Positions 1-12,310 of a DNA stretch of 64,000 bases are shown here, piece by piece (within the stretch, counting starts at the first letter, position 1; the number at the start of each line of letters is the position of its first letter). This DNA is from Sipunculus nudus (taxonomy: Eukaryota; Annelida; Sipuncula; Golfingiida; Sipunculidae), in the NCBI GenBank assembly GCA_026874595.1, contig CM049311.1:43029676-43093675 (forward strand), written 5' to 3'. Below the pieces are notes generated by a model that was given only the letters and a program-made list of their open reading frames with translations, was not told where the DNA came from and made no database searches. The translations under genes were made by a program, and so were the position numbers.

Positions 1-1697
1 AACTAGATAACTAGGCCCCACCAACTTTAAGAGATATGAACGAAATGCTACAAAGTATTTATATCTTCTTAAATCTTGTCAGTTAGCACTTTCATTAGGT
101 CCTAATATTTTACCATATATGAATATTAGGATTAAATTTCTGAACATTTTTTTCTTTAAAAAAAAATCAAAATTGTCCAAGTCTCAACAAAAATAATTTT
201 TTAACATTAAAATTATCAGCTTTGTCTTGTATATTAGTCCTGTGTGTCGAAGCGGTGGGTTCAGTGAGGGGTCTCTGTTGTTACTGTTCATCGCTGGAAA
301 AATGTGAAATTATAAGATTCATCTTGTTTAGAGTACAGGTCTGTCAACAGAATGGGGTTGCCGGAGTGATGGGATTACATAACAGCCTGGGGAGCATAGA
401 GTTGCATTGAATGACCTACAGTGACCTCAGTGGACTGCTTGACAATGTAAGGGAATACCACAAGAGCCTCCAAACAAATTCAATAACTAGCCTAATTTTG
501 CATCTTTTATTTTTCATATTTAAGATTTTAACAGATTTAATCCTTATGTGTACATGCTGTGAAAATAACATCCACAGTACTTACAGGAAAAAATTGTGCC
601 GTGGCCAAAGTTGGGCAAAATTTAAGGTACTGATTTTATATTTATGCTAATAACTTAAAAAAATCTCAAATTTCAGATCTAATTTTCCGTATACAATTGA
701 ATCTTGATTAAATGATGTTAAATTCCTGATAAAAAGTCTCAGCCATTTATATGTTAAGTGAGTAAATATATATCCTGATTTTTTACAAAGTGCATTATGT
801 TTGGGCCTATAACTTCAACAAATTATGCAATACTGACCTAAATTTTAGTATGTACATAGGAAATGTATGGAAGAATATGAATAATTACAATTACATCTAA
901 CATTATGCCAATTTTTGGATTACCAGGTAAACAAAAGTAGGGTCATGATGCTAGAAAATACAAATACATTAAGTCTTCTAAAAAACTTCAATAGCGAGAC
1001 TATTTTTTAAGCTTATACTTTCAAATTCAAAATTCTTCAGATTAAATCCATATGTAAACTGGCTGTGAAAATTAAATCAAATGTTCTTATAAGAAAAAAA
1101 GTGCCATGGTCAAATTTAGGCAAAATTTAAGGTACCAATTTTTTATTTTTGCTAATATTTTTAAAAATTCAACAGATTTTGATCTAATTTTGGGTATACA
1201 ATTTAATTTTGATTAATAAAAGATATATTACTGGAAAAAAGTCCATAGCTTCAAAATGTTTTGTGTTAAGTGATCAAATATCTCTCCTGATTTTTTACGA
1301 AATGCATTGTTTGAGCCCATAACTTTTTTTAAATCATATAATAGGGACCTAATTTCTGGCATGTACATAGGAACTATATAGAGGAATATATATGGTAAAT
1401 ATGAGGAAAAACAGGTGAGTGGTTTCGTAGTTAGGCTGTCCTGAAATGTGAAAATAGGTTTTTTATAAAAAATTGAGGTTTTTCCTTAATTTCATAAAGG
1501 AACTAAGTAGCAAAGACCCAGTTTTCGGCTTGGTAGGAGATCTTGGGGACATCTAACATTGTGCTAAATTTTGGAGTCCTAGGTCTTACGGTTTCAAAAC
1601 GTGCCACATCTACGGACGGACGGACGGACGGACGGAGGAAGACGGACAATGGACCACGACTATAGCTCAGATGACTTATAGTCAGCTGAGCTAAAAA
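1..1697 (+). mobile_element. Family A (pearl/Helitron-like) element, 3' part
   Basis: Non-coding element entering from the left edge. It holds diverged core repeats around a 'GGCAAAATTTAAGGTA' motif (near 613 and 1120, about 500 bp apart), then a short (ACGG)n microsatellite, a conserved GGACAATGGACCACGACTAT stretch, and a terminal hairpin at 1663-1693 followed by five A. The hairpin has 14-nt arms matching at 13 of 14 positions and a TAT loop. The same 3' end recurs at 11871, 22726, 34273, 35674, 36399, 50215, 51586, 61044 and 61293. The order core repeats, ACGG microsatellite, unique 3' end matches what is known of bivalve pearl elements. No ORF of note; the short ORFs here look spurious. 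The 5' end lies outside the window. Confidence 0.65.
1612..1636. repeat. (ACGG)n microsatellite
   Basis: About six tandem ACGG/CGGA units immediately 5' of the family A 3' end. Equivalent ACGG/ACAG tracts sit at the same place in other copies, for example 22644-22675, 34181-34216, 35581-35620, 36318-36350 and 60937-60991. Confidence 0.85.
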
Positions 1698-3639
1698 GTA
1701 AGCTGAATCACATAACATTTGATATGTGACAGATTATTGCATAAAATCTGGGGATGGTAGCTCCTGCTATTCCTAAGAAATTATGGGTTAATGTACAGAT
1801 GACATATGACCCCCGTGCAAAAAAAGGTCAATGCAGGTGGCGCCACCAATACATGAATTTCATATATGACTCATGTGACCAACACTGGCATAAAATTTGG
1901 TGATGATAGCTTAGGCCGTTTCTGAGATTGTCATTTAAGTATGTTTTTTGGACAGATGACTAAGTTCAACTCCCTGTAACTCCACCAAAATTCACCAAAC
2001 TTGAACCATTCGAACAAACTTGAGAGAGATGGTATAAAAGATTATTTTTGTGAAATATTGAACAATTTGGCCTGACTGTTTTAGAGGAGAAGATTTTTTT
2101 AGCTTTTTCTCTATAAAATCTGAGAAAATGCAGAGTTTTTTAGATGGCTATTTTTTTGCATTAAATTTCATGATGCTAGATCCAGTCGTTTTCCAAATAG
2201 TATAGGTTAACGTACAGACGATGGACTCCCTCACACCATCCAGTAGCTCAGAGGTTTGCCAAAAATTACTACAGATGCATAATGAATGCAAAATTATAAT
2301 ACAGATACATCTCATTGATGGCAAAATCTTTAATTGATTATGGATACCAATTATTTATAATCCATGTACAGCTGTCTTAATATACACACAGATAGCTGTA
2401 TACCTGTGATTCTAAACATTGCCTTTCATGAGAAATATCTAAAATCATAAATCTACATTTTTTAAATGCTTTTAAAAAACATTCTTGTCAATATTAACCA
2501 TAGATATCCTGAAATCTAAATGTCTAGAGGCATGATGTAACAGATGCTGATGCCAGGCTAGAGGTATCTGCTTTACACAGCTAACATATATGGTAAAATG
2601 ACTATATTATATCTTTATAATTCAGCCTATATTCATTCTTTGGAACCATAAAAGACAATTATTATAAGAATTATTCAGGGAATATTCTTGTAAAATATTA
2701 GACAAATTGGCCTCAGTGGTGTCAGTCAAAAAAAGTTTTGCAGGTTAATAACTCATATGGGAAAATACAGCAAAATGGCTGAGCTGAGCTTCCCATAACT
2801 CAGCCAAAAATCACTGAACCAAAACCATTTGAACAAACTTGAATAATCAACATCTAAGGATAATTAATATGTGAAATTTAAGAATTTGGCCAAGTGGTTT
2901 TTGAGTAGGTCTTTGTAGCAACTGAGCTAAAATGGGCTGTAATGGCACATGACTAAATTCAGCTTCCCATAACTCAGCCAAAAGTCACTGAACTGAGACC
3001 ATTTGAACAAACTTCAGAAAGCACTACCCTAGGATCATTTTTGTGCGATATTAAACAATTTAGCCATATGGTTTCAGAGAAGAAGTTTTTTGTAGCCGTC
3101 AGTATGATACCGGCACTGATGACCCCCGTACAAAGAAAGGCCCATGCAGGTGGCACCACTAATACCTCAATTTCAAATATGACTCATGTGACCAACATTG
3201 GCATAAAATTTGGTGATGACAGCTCCAGCTGTTTCTGAGATCTGAGATTGTAATTTTAGTATACTTTTTGGACAGATGACTCAGTTCAACTTCCTGTAAC
3301 TCAGCCAAAAATCACCGAACTTAAACCATTCGAACAAACTTGAGAGAGATTGTTCCAGGAATCATTTCTGTGAAATATTGGACAATTTGGCTGAACAGTT
3401 TCGGAGAAGAAGATTTTTAAAGGGTTTTTAGCTTTTTCTCTTTAAACTCTAAGAAAATGCAGTTAGCAAAAAAAATAAGTAAAATCCGATAGAGTTTTTT
3501 AGATGACTAATTTTTTGCATAAAATTTCTTGATGCTAACTCTTTCCAATTTCAAGATATTATGGGTTAACGTACAAATGACAGACCCCCGACGACAGACG
3601 ACGCCACACCATCGCATAAACTCACATGTTCGCTAAAAA
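1698..3639 (+). mobile_element. Family B repeat element (two blocks)
   Basis: This begins directly after the A element's terminal A-run and ends in '...CGCTAAAAA'. It comprises block 1 (1698-2265) and block 2 (2266-3639). Both close with a pattern of ACGCCACACC, a GCTCA-type stretch and a GCTAAAAA end. The same two-block order recurs at 47090-49051. The cores contain repeated 'CTCAGCCAAAAATCAC' phrases and one GGTGGCGCCACC palindrome (1837-1848). Minus-strand ORFs across this region have no recognisable domain and repeat with the DNA, so I do not call genes. Autonomy and class are unknown. Confidence 0.55.
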
Positions 3640-5584
3640 TATTAACAGTAACATCTGAAAAGATTTATCTTAATAATATAATTGAAATAAATTATTATCA
3701 AAATAATATTATAAAATATATTCATGAATACATTTTGAAAGTATTTGCTCTCAAATTCTTTCTTTTTTACCTGTATTAGTATTTGTACGAATTTTCATTA
3801 TCGAACTATTGGATTTTTTTTATCATATTTGAATACAATTATTAAAGTATTCACTCAATGTCTCATATTTATTCAGTTTCAGTAGATCAAAGCTGTTGGG
3901 AATCCAGGGTATACAAATTTCACAAATTTAAATAATGATTGTAACTACCTTGTTTTATGGCTTTTAATTTATAAACAAATATATTATATTCACTTTTGAA
4001 TACTTTCACATCAATGTCAAGACACTTATGACAATTATTAACATTATAGACATTATAATGAGAACTTGTCTTTAAGATCTGATTTTTTATCACATTTGAA
4101 TATTTTTATTTTTTTTTAAATATGTATCAGAAAAAAAGAAAATAATCTCAGCTATGGAACTTATACATGTTTTAAATTACCCAAAACAAACTAATATATT
4201 ATGCAAGGAGCAAACTGGAGCTTGGAATGTTTAATTTTATTAACTGAAATAAAATTACCAGAAATATAAATTTTGATTATTTACTTAGTATCATGTAATA
4301 GCTGATACAGCCTTGAGTCTTAATGTTATTAGTCAAACATATTGACATTTTTAATTAGCACTTGTTTGAGTATTTTTTTAAAAGTTTTGACATATTTCAT
4401 TTTTTTTTTAATTTTGTAATAAAAACTAAACCAACAAATTAAACAACTGGAAAAGACCTGGAAATTTAGATTAATTTAATATGATCAACTGCATCCTTGT
4501 CTATCATTAACTTGCTTCACATAATCCCTTACAGTAAACAACAATTTTATTTAATTATTTAATTTTCATTTTTATAATTGAAATTAAAAAATACCCAATG
4601 CTGATTGCATGGTTTCATTTGAAATATATTTTTTCACCAATCCATGAAAGATCAATAAAACATCAGTAATTGCAAGGTCCCTTTTACTCATTAACAATGA
4701 AATTCCTCTTCCATTTATTTTTCTTAAAGTTGTTATTATAAACCAATTATTTTTTTAATTATTGTTTATTGTTATGTTTTTGGCCAAAACAATTGCAAGA
4801 GGAGGGGGGTTGAACAGCTATATCCAGCTGAAGCTAACCAAGAGATGGCTGGCTGCAGTATATGCCTCGCTTCAAGCATGAAAGGTCAATATGGGGACAT
4901 ATAGAGGGGCTTCAGTACAGCCTAGGTGTGACATGGTCTCGTAAAAACTGTAATAAAAGCTACAGTTTTGGTCAATTCCTTTCAAGTTTCAGAATTTGGA
5001 AGCTGAAATCCTAATGTGTGCATGATATGAAAATTAAACCAAAAGTGCTTACAGGGAAAAAATGTGCCATGCCCAAAGTTGGGAAAAATTTTAGGAACTG
5101 ATTATATATTTATGCTAATAACTTATAAAATTTGAAAAATTCAGATCTAATTTTTGGTATACAATTGAATCTTGATTAAATGGAGTTATATCCCTGCAAT
5201 GTTCAGGCCCCTAACTTCAACAAATACCGACGCAATACTGACCAAATTTTTGGTATGTACATAGAAAATGTATGGAAGAATATGCATATTAACTATGATC
5301 AAATTCAGACCAGTGGTTTTGATATTAGGCAGTCTTATAGTGTAACAATGGTTTTTTTATGGAAAATGTAGGTTTTTCCTTAATATCTCGAAGGAACGTG
5401 GTCCTAATGACCCAGTTTTCTGTATGGTAGGAGATTCTGGGGACATCTAACTGTATACCGAATTTCAGATTTGTAGGTCTAAAGTTTTCAAAACGTGCCA
5501 GTTTAACGGATTGACAGACAAAAAGCCGACAGACAAATTACCACGACTATAGCTCAGGTGACTTATAGTCAGCTGAGCTAAAAA
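3640..5584 (+). mobile_element. Family A-like element, uninterrupted paralogue
   Basis: AT-rich body with a 3' end (hairpin ending near 5580, GCTAAAAA to 5584). It contains a short G-run (about 4801-4809) and the family A core repeat near 5070. It is useful because it is colinear with a second copy that is split into three pieces (12037-12310, 14473-14929, 23091-24395). It therefore shows the pre-insertion sequence for two separate insertions (junctions near 3932|3933 and 4331-4340). No coding potential seen. Confidence 0.55.
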
Positions 5585-5602
5585 CAAAGCAAATCACTTT
5601 AA

Positions 5603-6782
5603 TTGTATCCGCCAAAACAGAGTTTTGCGGATACTATGTTTTCAGCCCACCGCTGCCGCGGCGTAGGTGTCCTGAGAACTCCTCTGTAACCGCTGGGCGG
5701 AATTTTACAAAACCCGGGATTATGTTCGGGTCACATGTGAACCGCTGCGCCCCGATTTTGTTTTGACCTCTGACCTTTCCTCTGCACTCTGCGTCCGTTT
5801 GTGCGTCTGTTTCCACACATAAACCCACATATCTCTGGAACCGTTTGAGCGAAAAAAAAATTTTTTGCACAAATGTAGCCCTTGAAGAGCTTTAAAACAT
5901 ACACCAAAACTGTGGCGCCACCTGCAACCATGTTTGCACAGTGTCCATCTGTTCGTCTGCCTTGGGTTAAAATCACTCATATCTCTGCAGTGGTTTGACT
6001 AATTCACCTGAAATTTGGCATGCCTATACATCCTGGATAGCTTTTCTGATTTTATGACAGGTTGCGCCACCTACATTCACGTTTACGCTGCAGACATCCA
6101 AGCTCATATCTCGGGAACCGTTTGACCGATTGCGCCAAAATTTTGCATGTGTATAGATCTCACATAGCTCTTTTATCATACGCAAAACTGGTGGCGCCAC
6201 CTGCAGCCATTTTTGCACAGCTACTGTCTATTTGTCTGCCATGGGATAAAATCACTCATATCTCTGCAGTGGTTTGACATATCTGCCTAAAATTTTGCAG
6301 GTTTATACATCCCCGACAGCTCTCTTGATTTTATGTCAGGTGGCGCCACCTATATTATAGTTTATGCAGCAGACATCCAAGCTCATATCTTGGGAACCGT
6401 TTAACTGATTGGGCCAAAGTTTTGCATGTGTATAGTTCTCACATAGCTCTTAATCATACGCAAAACTGGTGGCACCACCTGCAACCATTTTTGCAAAGCG
6501 TCCATCTGTTTGTCTGCCACAGGCTAAAATCACTCATAATCATATACATGTAGTGGTTTGACTTATCTGCCTTAAATTTTGCATATGTATACAACTTGGA
6601 AGGCTTTCTGGATTTTGTGGTAGGTGGCGCAACCTACATACACAATTTGGCTGCAGACATCCTTGCTAATATGCAACACTTCACTCTATTTCCCCTTGTC
6701 ACTTAATCCATGCCTCACTTCACCCATTCCACTCTGACTTAGGCGGATACACGTAGTCACTTGTCGACTACCCGTATTCTAG
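5603..6782 (-). mobile_element. Family C element, subtype C1 (Helitron-like), complete
   Basis: 1180-bp element on the minus strand. Its 5' end is at 6782 (CTAGAATACGG) and its 3' end at 5603 (GGATACAA). The 3' end folds into a hairpin at 5605-5634 (13-14 nt arms around AGA). Near the 5' end GTAGTC/GACTAC forms a short stem, followed by the sequence complementary to the 3' hairpin arm. The interior repeats palindromic GGTGGCGCCACC sites (6190, 6339) about every 130-150 bp. The flanks rejoin as ...TTTAA|TTCCC..., matching an unfilled copy at 40681-40690. Insertion was therefore at A/T with no target duplication. No transposase ORF, so non-autonomous. Confidence 0.65.
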
Positions 6783-7065
6783 TTCCCATTCTACTGAGGC
6801 AGAAAAATACTGAACGAATGTTTGCATTAGATCCTCTTTTTTTAATACATCAATTTTTTGTTAAGGGAAATTTTGGACAAAATTTATTAATTTTACTATA
6901 CATTTACAGTACATATCAATTATATTTGAAAATTTAAGTTGATTAACATTCTAAATTACATCAACATTTATAGTAAATCTGCTCAGGCAACGTCACATTA
7001 TATACACAGATGTATTTATTTTTTCTTAAAATATATTTTTGATATATTTTTATATCTGGTTGGGC

Positions 7066-7103
7066 TGGGGGGGAGGGGGGGTGGGGGTGGGGGGGGGGGG
7101 GGG
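7066..7103 (+). repeat. Poly-G tract (G-quadruplex-prone)
   Basis: Long runs of G broken by single A or T. Comparable G-runs occur in other A-type copies (7993-8017, 20476-20486, 30786-30796, 57472-57485, 59528-59540). Confidence 0.85.
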
Positions 7104-7297
7104 TTGGTCAGGGTTGCCGCATGATCCTACATAAGTTGACAGCAGTGTTGCATCACTAATTAGTTCACCCAGGCAAGGCTGTAGGGACCAGACATGGCTG
7201 GCCTGTAGGTTCAAAATGTAAATACATTAGAGCCTCAGAAAAACTTCAATAGCTATAATAATTTTTAAGCTTTTACTTTCAAATTTAAGAATTTAAC

Positions 7298-7430
<133 letters not shown>

Positions 7431-8333
7431 AAAAGTAAATCAAATGTTCTTACAAGAAAGAACATGCCATGGTCAAACTTGGGCAAAATTTAAGGTACCA
7501 AATTTATAATTTTGCTTATATTTAAAAAAATTTAACAGATTTTGATCTAATTTTTGGTATACTGGCAATTAAATTTTGATCAACTAAAGTTGTATTACTG
7601 AAAAAAAGTCTCCAGGTTTAACATTTTTGGTCTTGAGTGACCAAATATCTTCCCTGATTTTTTTAGAAAATCCATTAAGTTTGGGCCCATAACTTTTTCA
7701 AATTATATAATACAGACTAAATTTCTGGCATGTACATAGTAATTATATAGAGGAATATATATGGTAAATATGAAGAAAACCAGATGAGTGGTTTTGATAT
7801 TAGGTAGTCCTGAAGTATGATAAGATTTTTAATAGAAACATAGATGTATTTATTTTTTCTAAAAATATATTTTTTAAATTGGAAAAAAAATATATATATG
7901 AAAATAACACTTGATTCAGGATTGGAAAGTTGTATATATTGGATCAGAAACAGCAATCGGTTAAAGAATGTAAGTAATACATCATATCTGGTTGGGTGGG
8001 TGGGGAAGGGGGGGGCAGGGTTGCCACATGTGATTCTACATTTGTAAAAGCGGTGTTGCATCACTAATACGTTTACCCAGACAAGGCTGTAAGGACCAGA
8101 CATGGCTGGTCTGGAGGTTCAAAATGTAAATACATTAGAGCCTCAGAAAAACTTCAATAACTAGAATAACTTTTAAGCTTTTACTTTCAAATTTCAGAAT
8201 TTAACAGATTTAATCGATATATATACCGACTGTGAAAAGTAAATCAAATGTCCTTACAAGAAAAAAAACAGGCCATGGTCAAACTTGGGCAAAATTTAAG
8301 GTACCAATTTTATATTTTTGCCAATATTTAAAA

Positions 8334-8790
8334 CAAGGGACCCATGGGTCACTGTGCTCAGCTGAAGCTGACCTTGAAGGTAAAATCTCAAATAATATCA
8401 AATGGAGATAAAGTGTAAGTGGAAGCGGTAATAAAGGCCATGGTTGGTTTATATGATTGGTTTGTATTGATGAGCAAGAAACTGTTGGAAATAATATTTT
8501 GTGACCTGACCATGTGTTTCCTAATGTTGAAACTGAAGCATGTGAGCAGTTTGTGAACAAATGATCTGTCTACTATTACCATGATCATTAGTTGGCTTTT
8601 TGATTAACTGTTGACATTTCAGTTGTTTACACATTTGTTCAATTGAATCTATTTTTTTGTAAAATATATATTATTAATTATATATGTTTTTTATGAAATG
8701 TATACAGTTGAAATATAACTAATTAACAACATAAAACAGGGCAAACAAAGCCTGATCTCATATTCTGCTGAGGCAGGAAAATAATGATCA
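8334..8790 (+). mobile_element. Family A element, 5' fragment (subtype with CTGAAG start)
   Basis: Starts CAAGGGACCCATGGGTCAC, containing the 12-bp palindrome GACCCATGGGTC, then runs into an AT-rich body shared with 25638-25925 and 42707-43100. No hairpin 3' end follows, so the copy is truncated or continues into 8790-9330, where I see only AT-rich DNA without a gene. Confidence 0.5.
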
Positions 8791-9330
8791 AATGTATGTA
8801 TTAAATCCTCATTTTTTTATCACATCAATTTTTTTTTTTTATTTGAGTTTATATTTCTATACATTTCCAATATAACATATATCTGAATATAAAAATTGAT
8901 TCATAATTCTCAACTGCATCATCATAAATCTCAATCTTGTCAGATAACACCACATCATGCATACAAAAGATTATTTATTTTTTACCACAAAAATATATCT
9001 TTTAAATCTGCAAAACAATAAATATCTAAAAATACTTGATTTAGATTTCACAATTTTTAATTGTGTCTTTATTTATCCATAATGTGCTTCATATTTTATA
9101 AATTTAAACATACTGATGGGTTCAATTATATTTGTTAAAATCATTTAAAAGAAAATTGATTTCTTTTAAAATGCTACATTACACGACATTGCATCTTTGG
9201 GATTACACCTTGAATTACTTTTTCAAGGAAATTTTTTGCATATCGGAGTGGAAACAGCATTACAATTAAGGAGATACAGTGAAAACAATAACAATTACTG
9301 CATAACACTTGGTGGTTTGGGCATGCCGGG

Positions 9331-9413
9331 GGGGGGGGGGGGGGGGTGGGGGGGGTGGGGGGTGGGGGTGGGGGGGGTGGGGGGTGGGGGTGGGGGGGGT
9401 GGGGTGGGGGGGA
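9331..9413 (+). repeat. G-rich minisatellite (GGGGTGGGGG)n
   Basis: About 83 bp of almost pure G with periodic single T, repeating blocks of GGGGTGGGGG type. Many potential G4 tetrads on the plus strand. ORFs of poly-Gly (plus) and poly-Pro (minus) here are artefacts. Confidence 0.9.
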
Positions 9414-9570
9414 TATAAGAATAACTGTACACCTGTCACAGCAGGGGATCTCCCCCAGTGACTGTAACAAATCAGAAACCCTGGCATAGCTGACTTCCAG
9501 TGACCTGGAGTGGGACCCTGCATCTGTAATCTGTAATCAAAGCAAATGACTATAATTGAGCCGCAAGAAA
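9414..9570 (+). repeat. Interspersed repeat segment also found at 39664-39790
   Basis: The stretch with ACAGCAGGGGATC, CCCCAGTG and AATCAGAAACCCTGGCATAG recurs at 39664-39790. It ends at 'CAAGAAA', where the next family A element begins; the 39.7-kb copy continues uninterrupted past that point. Confidence 0.5.
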
Positions 9571-11871
9571 CAAGGGAACCATGGGTCACGGCGCTCAGCT
9601 GTTATATATGATAAAAAAATATGATTTGGAAATGAGGCACATGCTGGTTTTGTGTGGTAATAAATAAAAGCTTTATTATGAGATGTTGGTGTTTAGATTA
9701 TGTATGATTTTGATAGTATCTTTGGAGACAGGGAAGAGGATTTATTTCATTTATTTTATTGACAAATGGAGTCCTATTGTCACACAGATTTTGACTTGGC
9801 CAAATAACTTATAAGCAGCACATATAATATAAGAGTTTAACTATTTATTAAAATTTAATAACTAATATTGTGCAAAATATAATTTTTATTTAAAAAAAAA
9901 AGAAAATCATGATTTTTTAAAATAAAATATAACTGAAATGATTATTAAAATAATATTATAGAATATATTCATGAATGCATTCATGAATACATTTTGAAAG
10001 TATTTGCACTGGTATTCAAATACTTTCATTTTTACCTGAATTTCCATTCTTAAACAAGAAATTTTATAATTATTCATAATTGTATTCAAATACATTTGCA
10101 AAGTATTTGCACCATGTCTGGTATTTATTCAGTTTTAGCCAAACAATGATGTTGAGAATCCAGAAAACAAGTTTAACAAATTTACTAGAAAACAAATTTT
10201 ATTAATGATTAATAGTACCTGGTTTTATGGCTTTTATTTATATATAAAAAAAAATGTAATATATTCACTTTGGACTACTTTCACATCAATCTACACACTA
10301 GACACAGTAGGAATCTAGATTAATATTATCAACTGAATCTTTGTCTATCATTAGTTTCCTTCATATGATCCCTAATGATTGGTAATGAATGATATGATTT
10401 ATTTTTGTTATCATTAAAAAATTGAACTGAAAAATACCATAGGTGAGTGCATGGTGTTATTTGGAATACTTGACAAAAACATTAATAAAAGCTATAATTT
10501 TTGGCCATTTTCTTTCAGCTTTCTAAACTAAAAAGCTGAAATCCTTAGGTATGCTTCATATGAAAATTATATCAACAGTGCGCACAGGAAACAAACGTGC
10601 CATGGTATAATTTGGTCAAAATTTAAGGTATTAATTTTATATTGATACTATAATAACTTATAAAATTTGAAAAATTCTGAACTAATTTTGGGTATTCAAT
10701 TGAATCTTGATGAAATAATGTTACATCCCTGACAAAAAATCTCTAGCTTCAGCAATCCTCTTGTGAAGGGAGTAAATATATTTCTTGATTTTTGCATTAT
10801 GTTTGGGCCCATAACTTAAAACAATTACGCAATACTGACGTCATTTCTGGCATGTGCACAGCGAATGTATAGAAAAATATGTATATTATATATGATCAAA
10901 GTCAGATCAGTGGTTTTGATATTAGGCAGTCTTTAAAGTGTTACAATGGGTTTTTAATGGAAAAATGAAGTTTTTCATTAATATCTCAAAGGAATTAAGT
11001 CCTAGTGACCAAATTCTTGGCATGGTAGGGGATTTTGGAGACATCTAACTGTATGCCAAATTTTAGGAACTGAGAGCTAAAGCTGGGGAGCTGAGCTCTA
11101 GCAAACTGCATAACACTAGCTTGATGTAAATAATATGTAATATGGTGCTTGAAAACTTGAATAAAATATACAGTTTTTGATCAACTGGTTTCAAATTGTT
11201 GATGTTAACAGATGAAATGCTAACAAAAACATGCTGTGAAAATTAAATCCCGGGCAGTTACAGGCAAAAATGTGCCATGGTCAAATTTGGGCAAAATTTA
11301 AGGTACCAATTTTTTATTTTTTCTAATATTTTAAAAAATTTAACAGATTTTGATCTAATTTTGGGTATACAATTTAATTTTTATTAATTAAAGTTATATT
11401 ACTGGAAAAAAGTCCTTAGCTTAAAAATGTTTTGTGTTAAGTGATCAAGTATCTTTCCTGATTTTTTACAAAATGTATTATGTTTGGGCACATAACTTTT
11501 TAAAATTATTTAATACAGACCTAATTTCTGGCATGTACATAGGAACTATATTGAGAAATATTTATGGTAAATATGAGGAAAAACAGATGAGTGGTTTTGA
11601 TATTAGGCAGTCCTGAAGTGTGAAAATAGGTTTTTAATAAAAAATTGAGGTTTTTCCTTAATTTCTCAAAGGAATGAAGTCGCAAAGATCCAGTTTTCGG
11701 CTTGGTAGGAGATCTTGGGAACATCTAACATTATGCTGAATTTCAGATTCTTAGGCCTTACGGTTTCAAAACGTGCCACATCTACGGACGGACGGCACGA
11801 AGGATGGACGGACGACGGACAATGGACCACGACTATAGCTCAGATGACTTTTAGTCAGCTGAGCTCAAAAA
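9571..11871 (+). mobile_element. Family A element, complete (2.3 kb)
   Basis: Starts CAAGGGAACCATGGGTCAC (one base differs from the usual ACCC) and ends with the terminal hairpin starting at 11836 and an A-run to 11871. The last hairpin base is C rather than A. The 5' body matches 31641 onward. Two core repeats near 10601 and 11274 carry GGCAAAATTTAAGGTA, and an ACGG-type tract lies near 11784-11820. No ORF above about 70 codons, so it is non-autonomous. Confidence 0.65.
9966..9989. repeat. 24-bp perfect palindrome
   Basis: Arms TATTCATGAATG and its exact complement, with no spacer. The same 24-bp palindrome is at 32037-32060 in another A element, with degenerate versions near 3720, 12090 and 41535. 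Its role is unknown. Confidence 0.9.
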
Positions 11872-12036
11872 AGAAGCAAAATTGGATAGAGCTCTTAAGA
11901 TAACTGATTTTTTGCATAAAATTTGGTGATGCTAGCTCCAACTGTTTTTGAGATGGCATGGGTTAACGTACGGACAAGGGTGGATGGCAGATGGATGAAA
12001 CTGCTCCATCACATAAGCTCACAGGCATGCTAAAAA
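11872..12036 (+). mobile_element. Family B element, 3' fragment
   Basis: Matches the last about 165 bp of other B copies ('TTTTTTGCATAAAATTTGGTG', 'GGGTTAACGTACGGAC', 'CATCACATAAGCTCACAGG') and ends GCTAAAAA. Confidence 0.5.
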
Positions 12037-12310
12037 TACTAACAGTATTATCTAATTTTTTTTAATGATTATTGAAATAATATTATAAATGTATTCATGA
12101 ATGTATTCATGAATACATTTTGAAGTATTTGCATGGCATTCAAATACCTTCTTTTTACCTGTACAAATATTTTTCGTGATTGAACTATTGAATATTTCTA
12201 TTCATATTCAAATACAATTATAAAGTATTCAATCAATATCTCATATTTATTCAGTTTAAATCAAACAACACTATTGAGAATCAAGGTTATACAAATTTCA
12301 CAAATTTAAA

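Noticed and set aside
9174-9589. Poly-Gly and poly-Pro ORFs of 73-107 codons
   Set aside because: Translation of the G-rich minisatellite.
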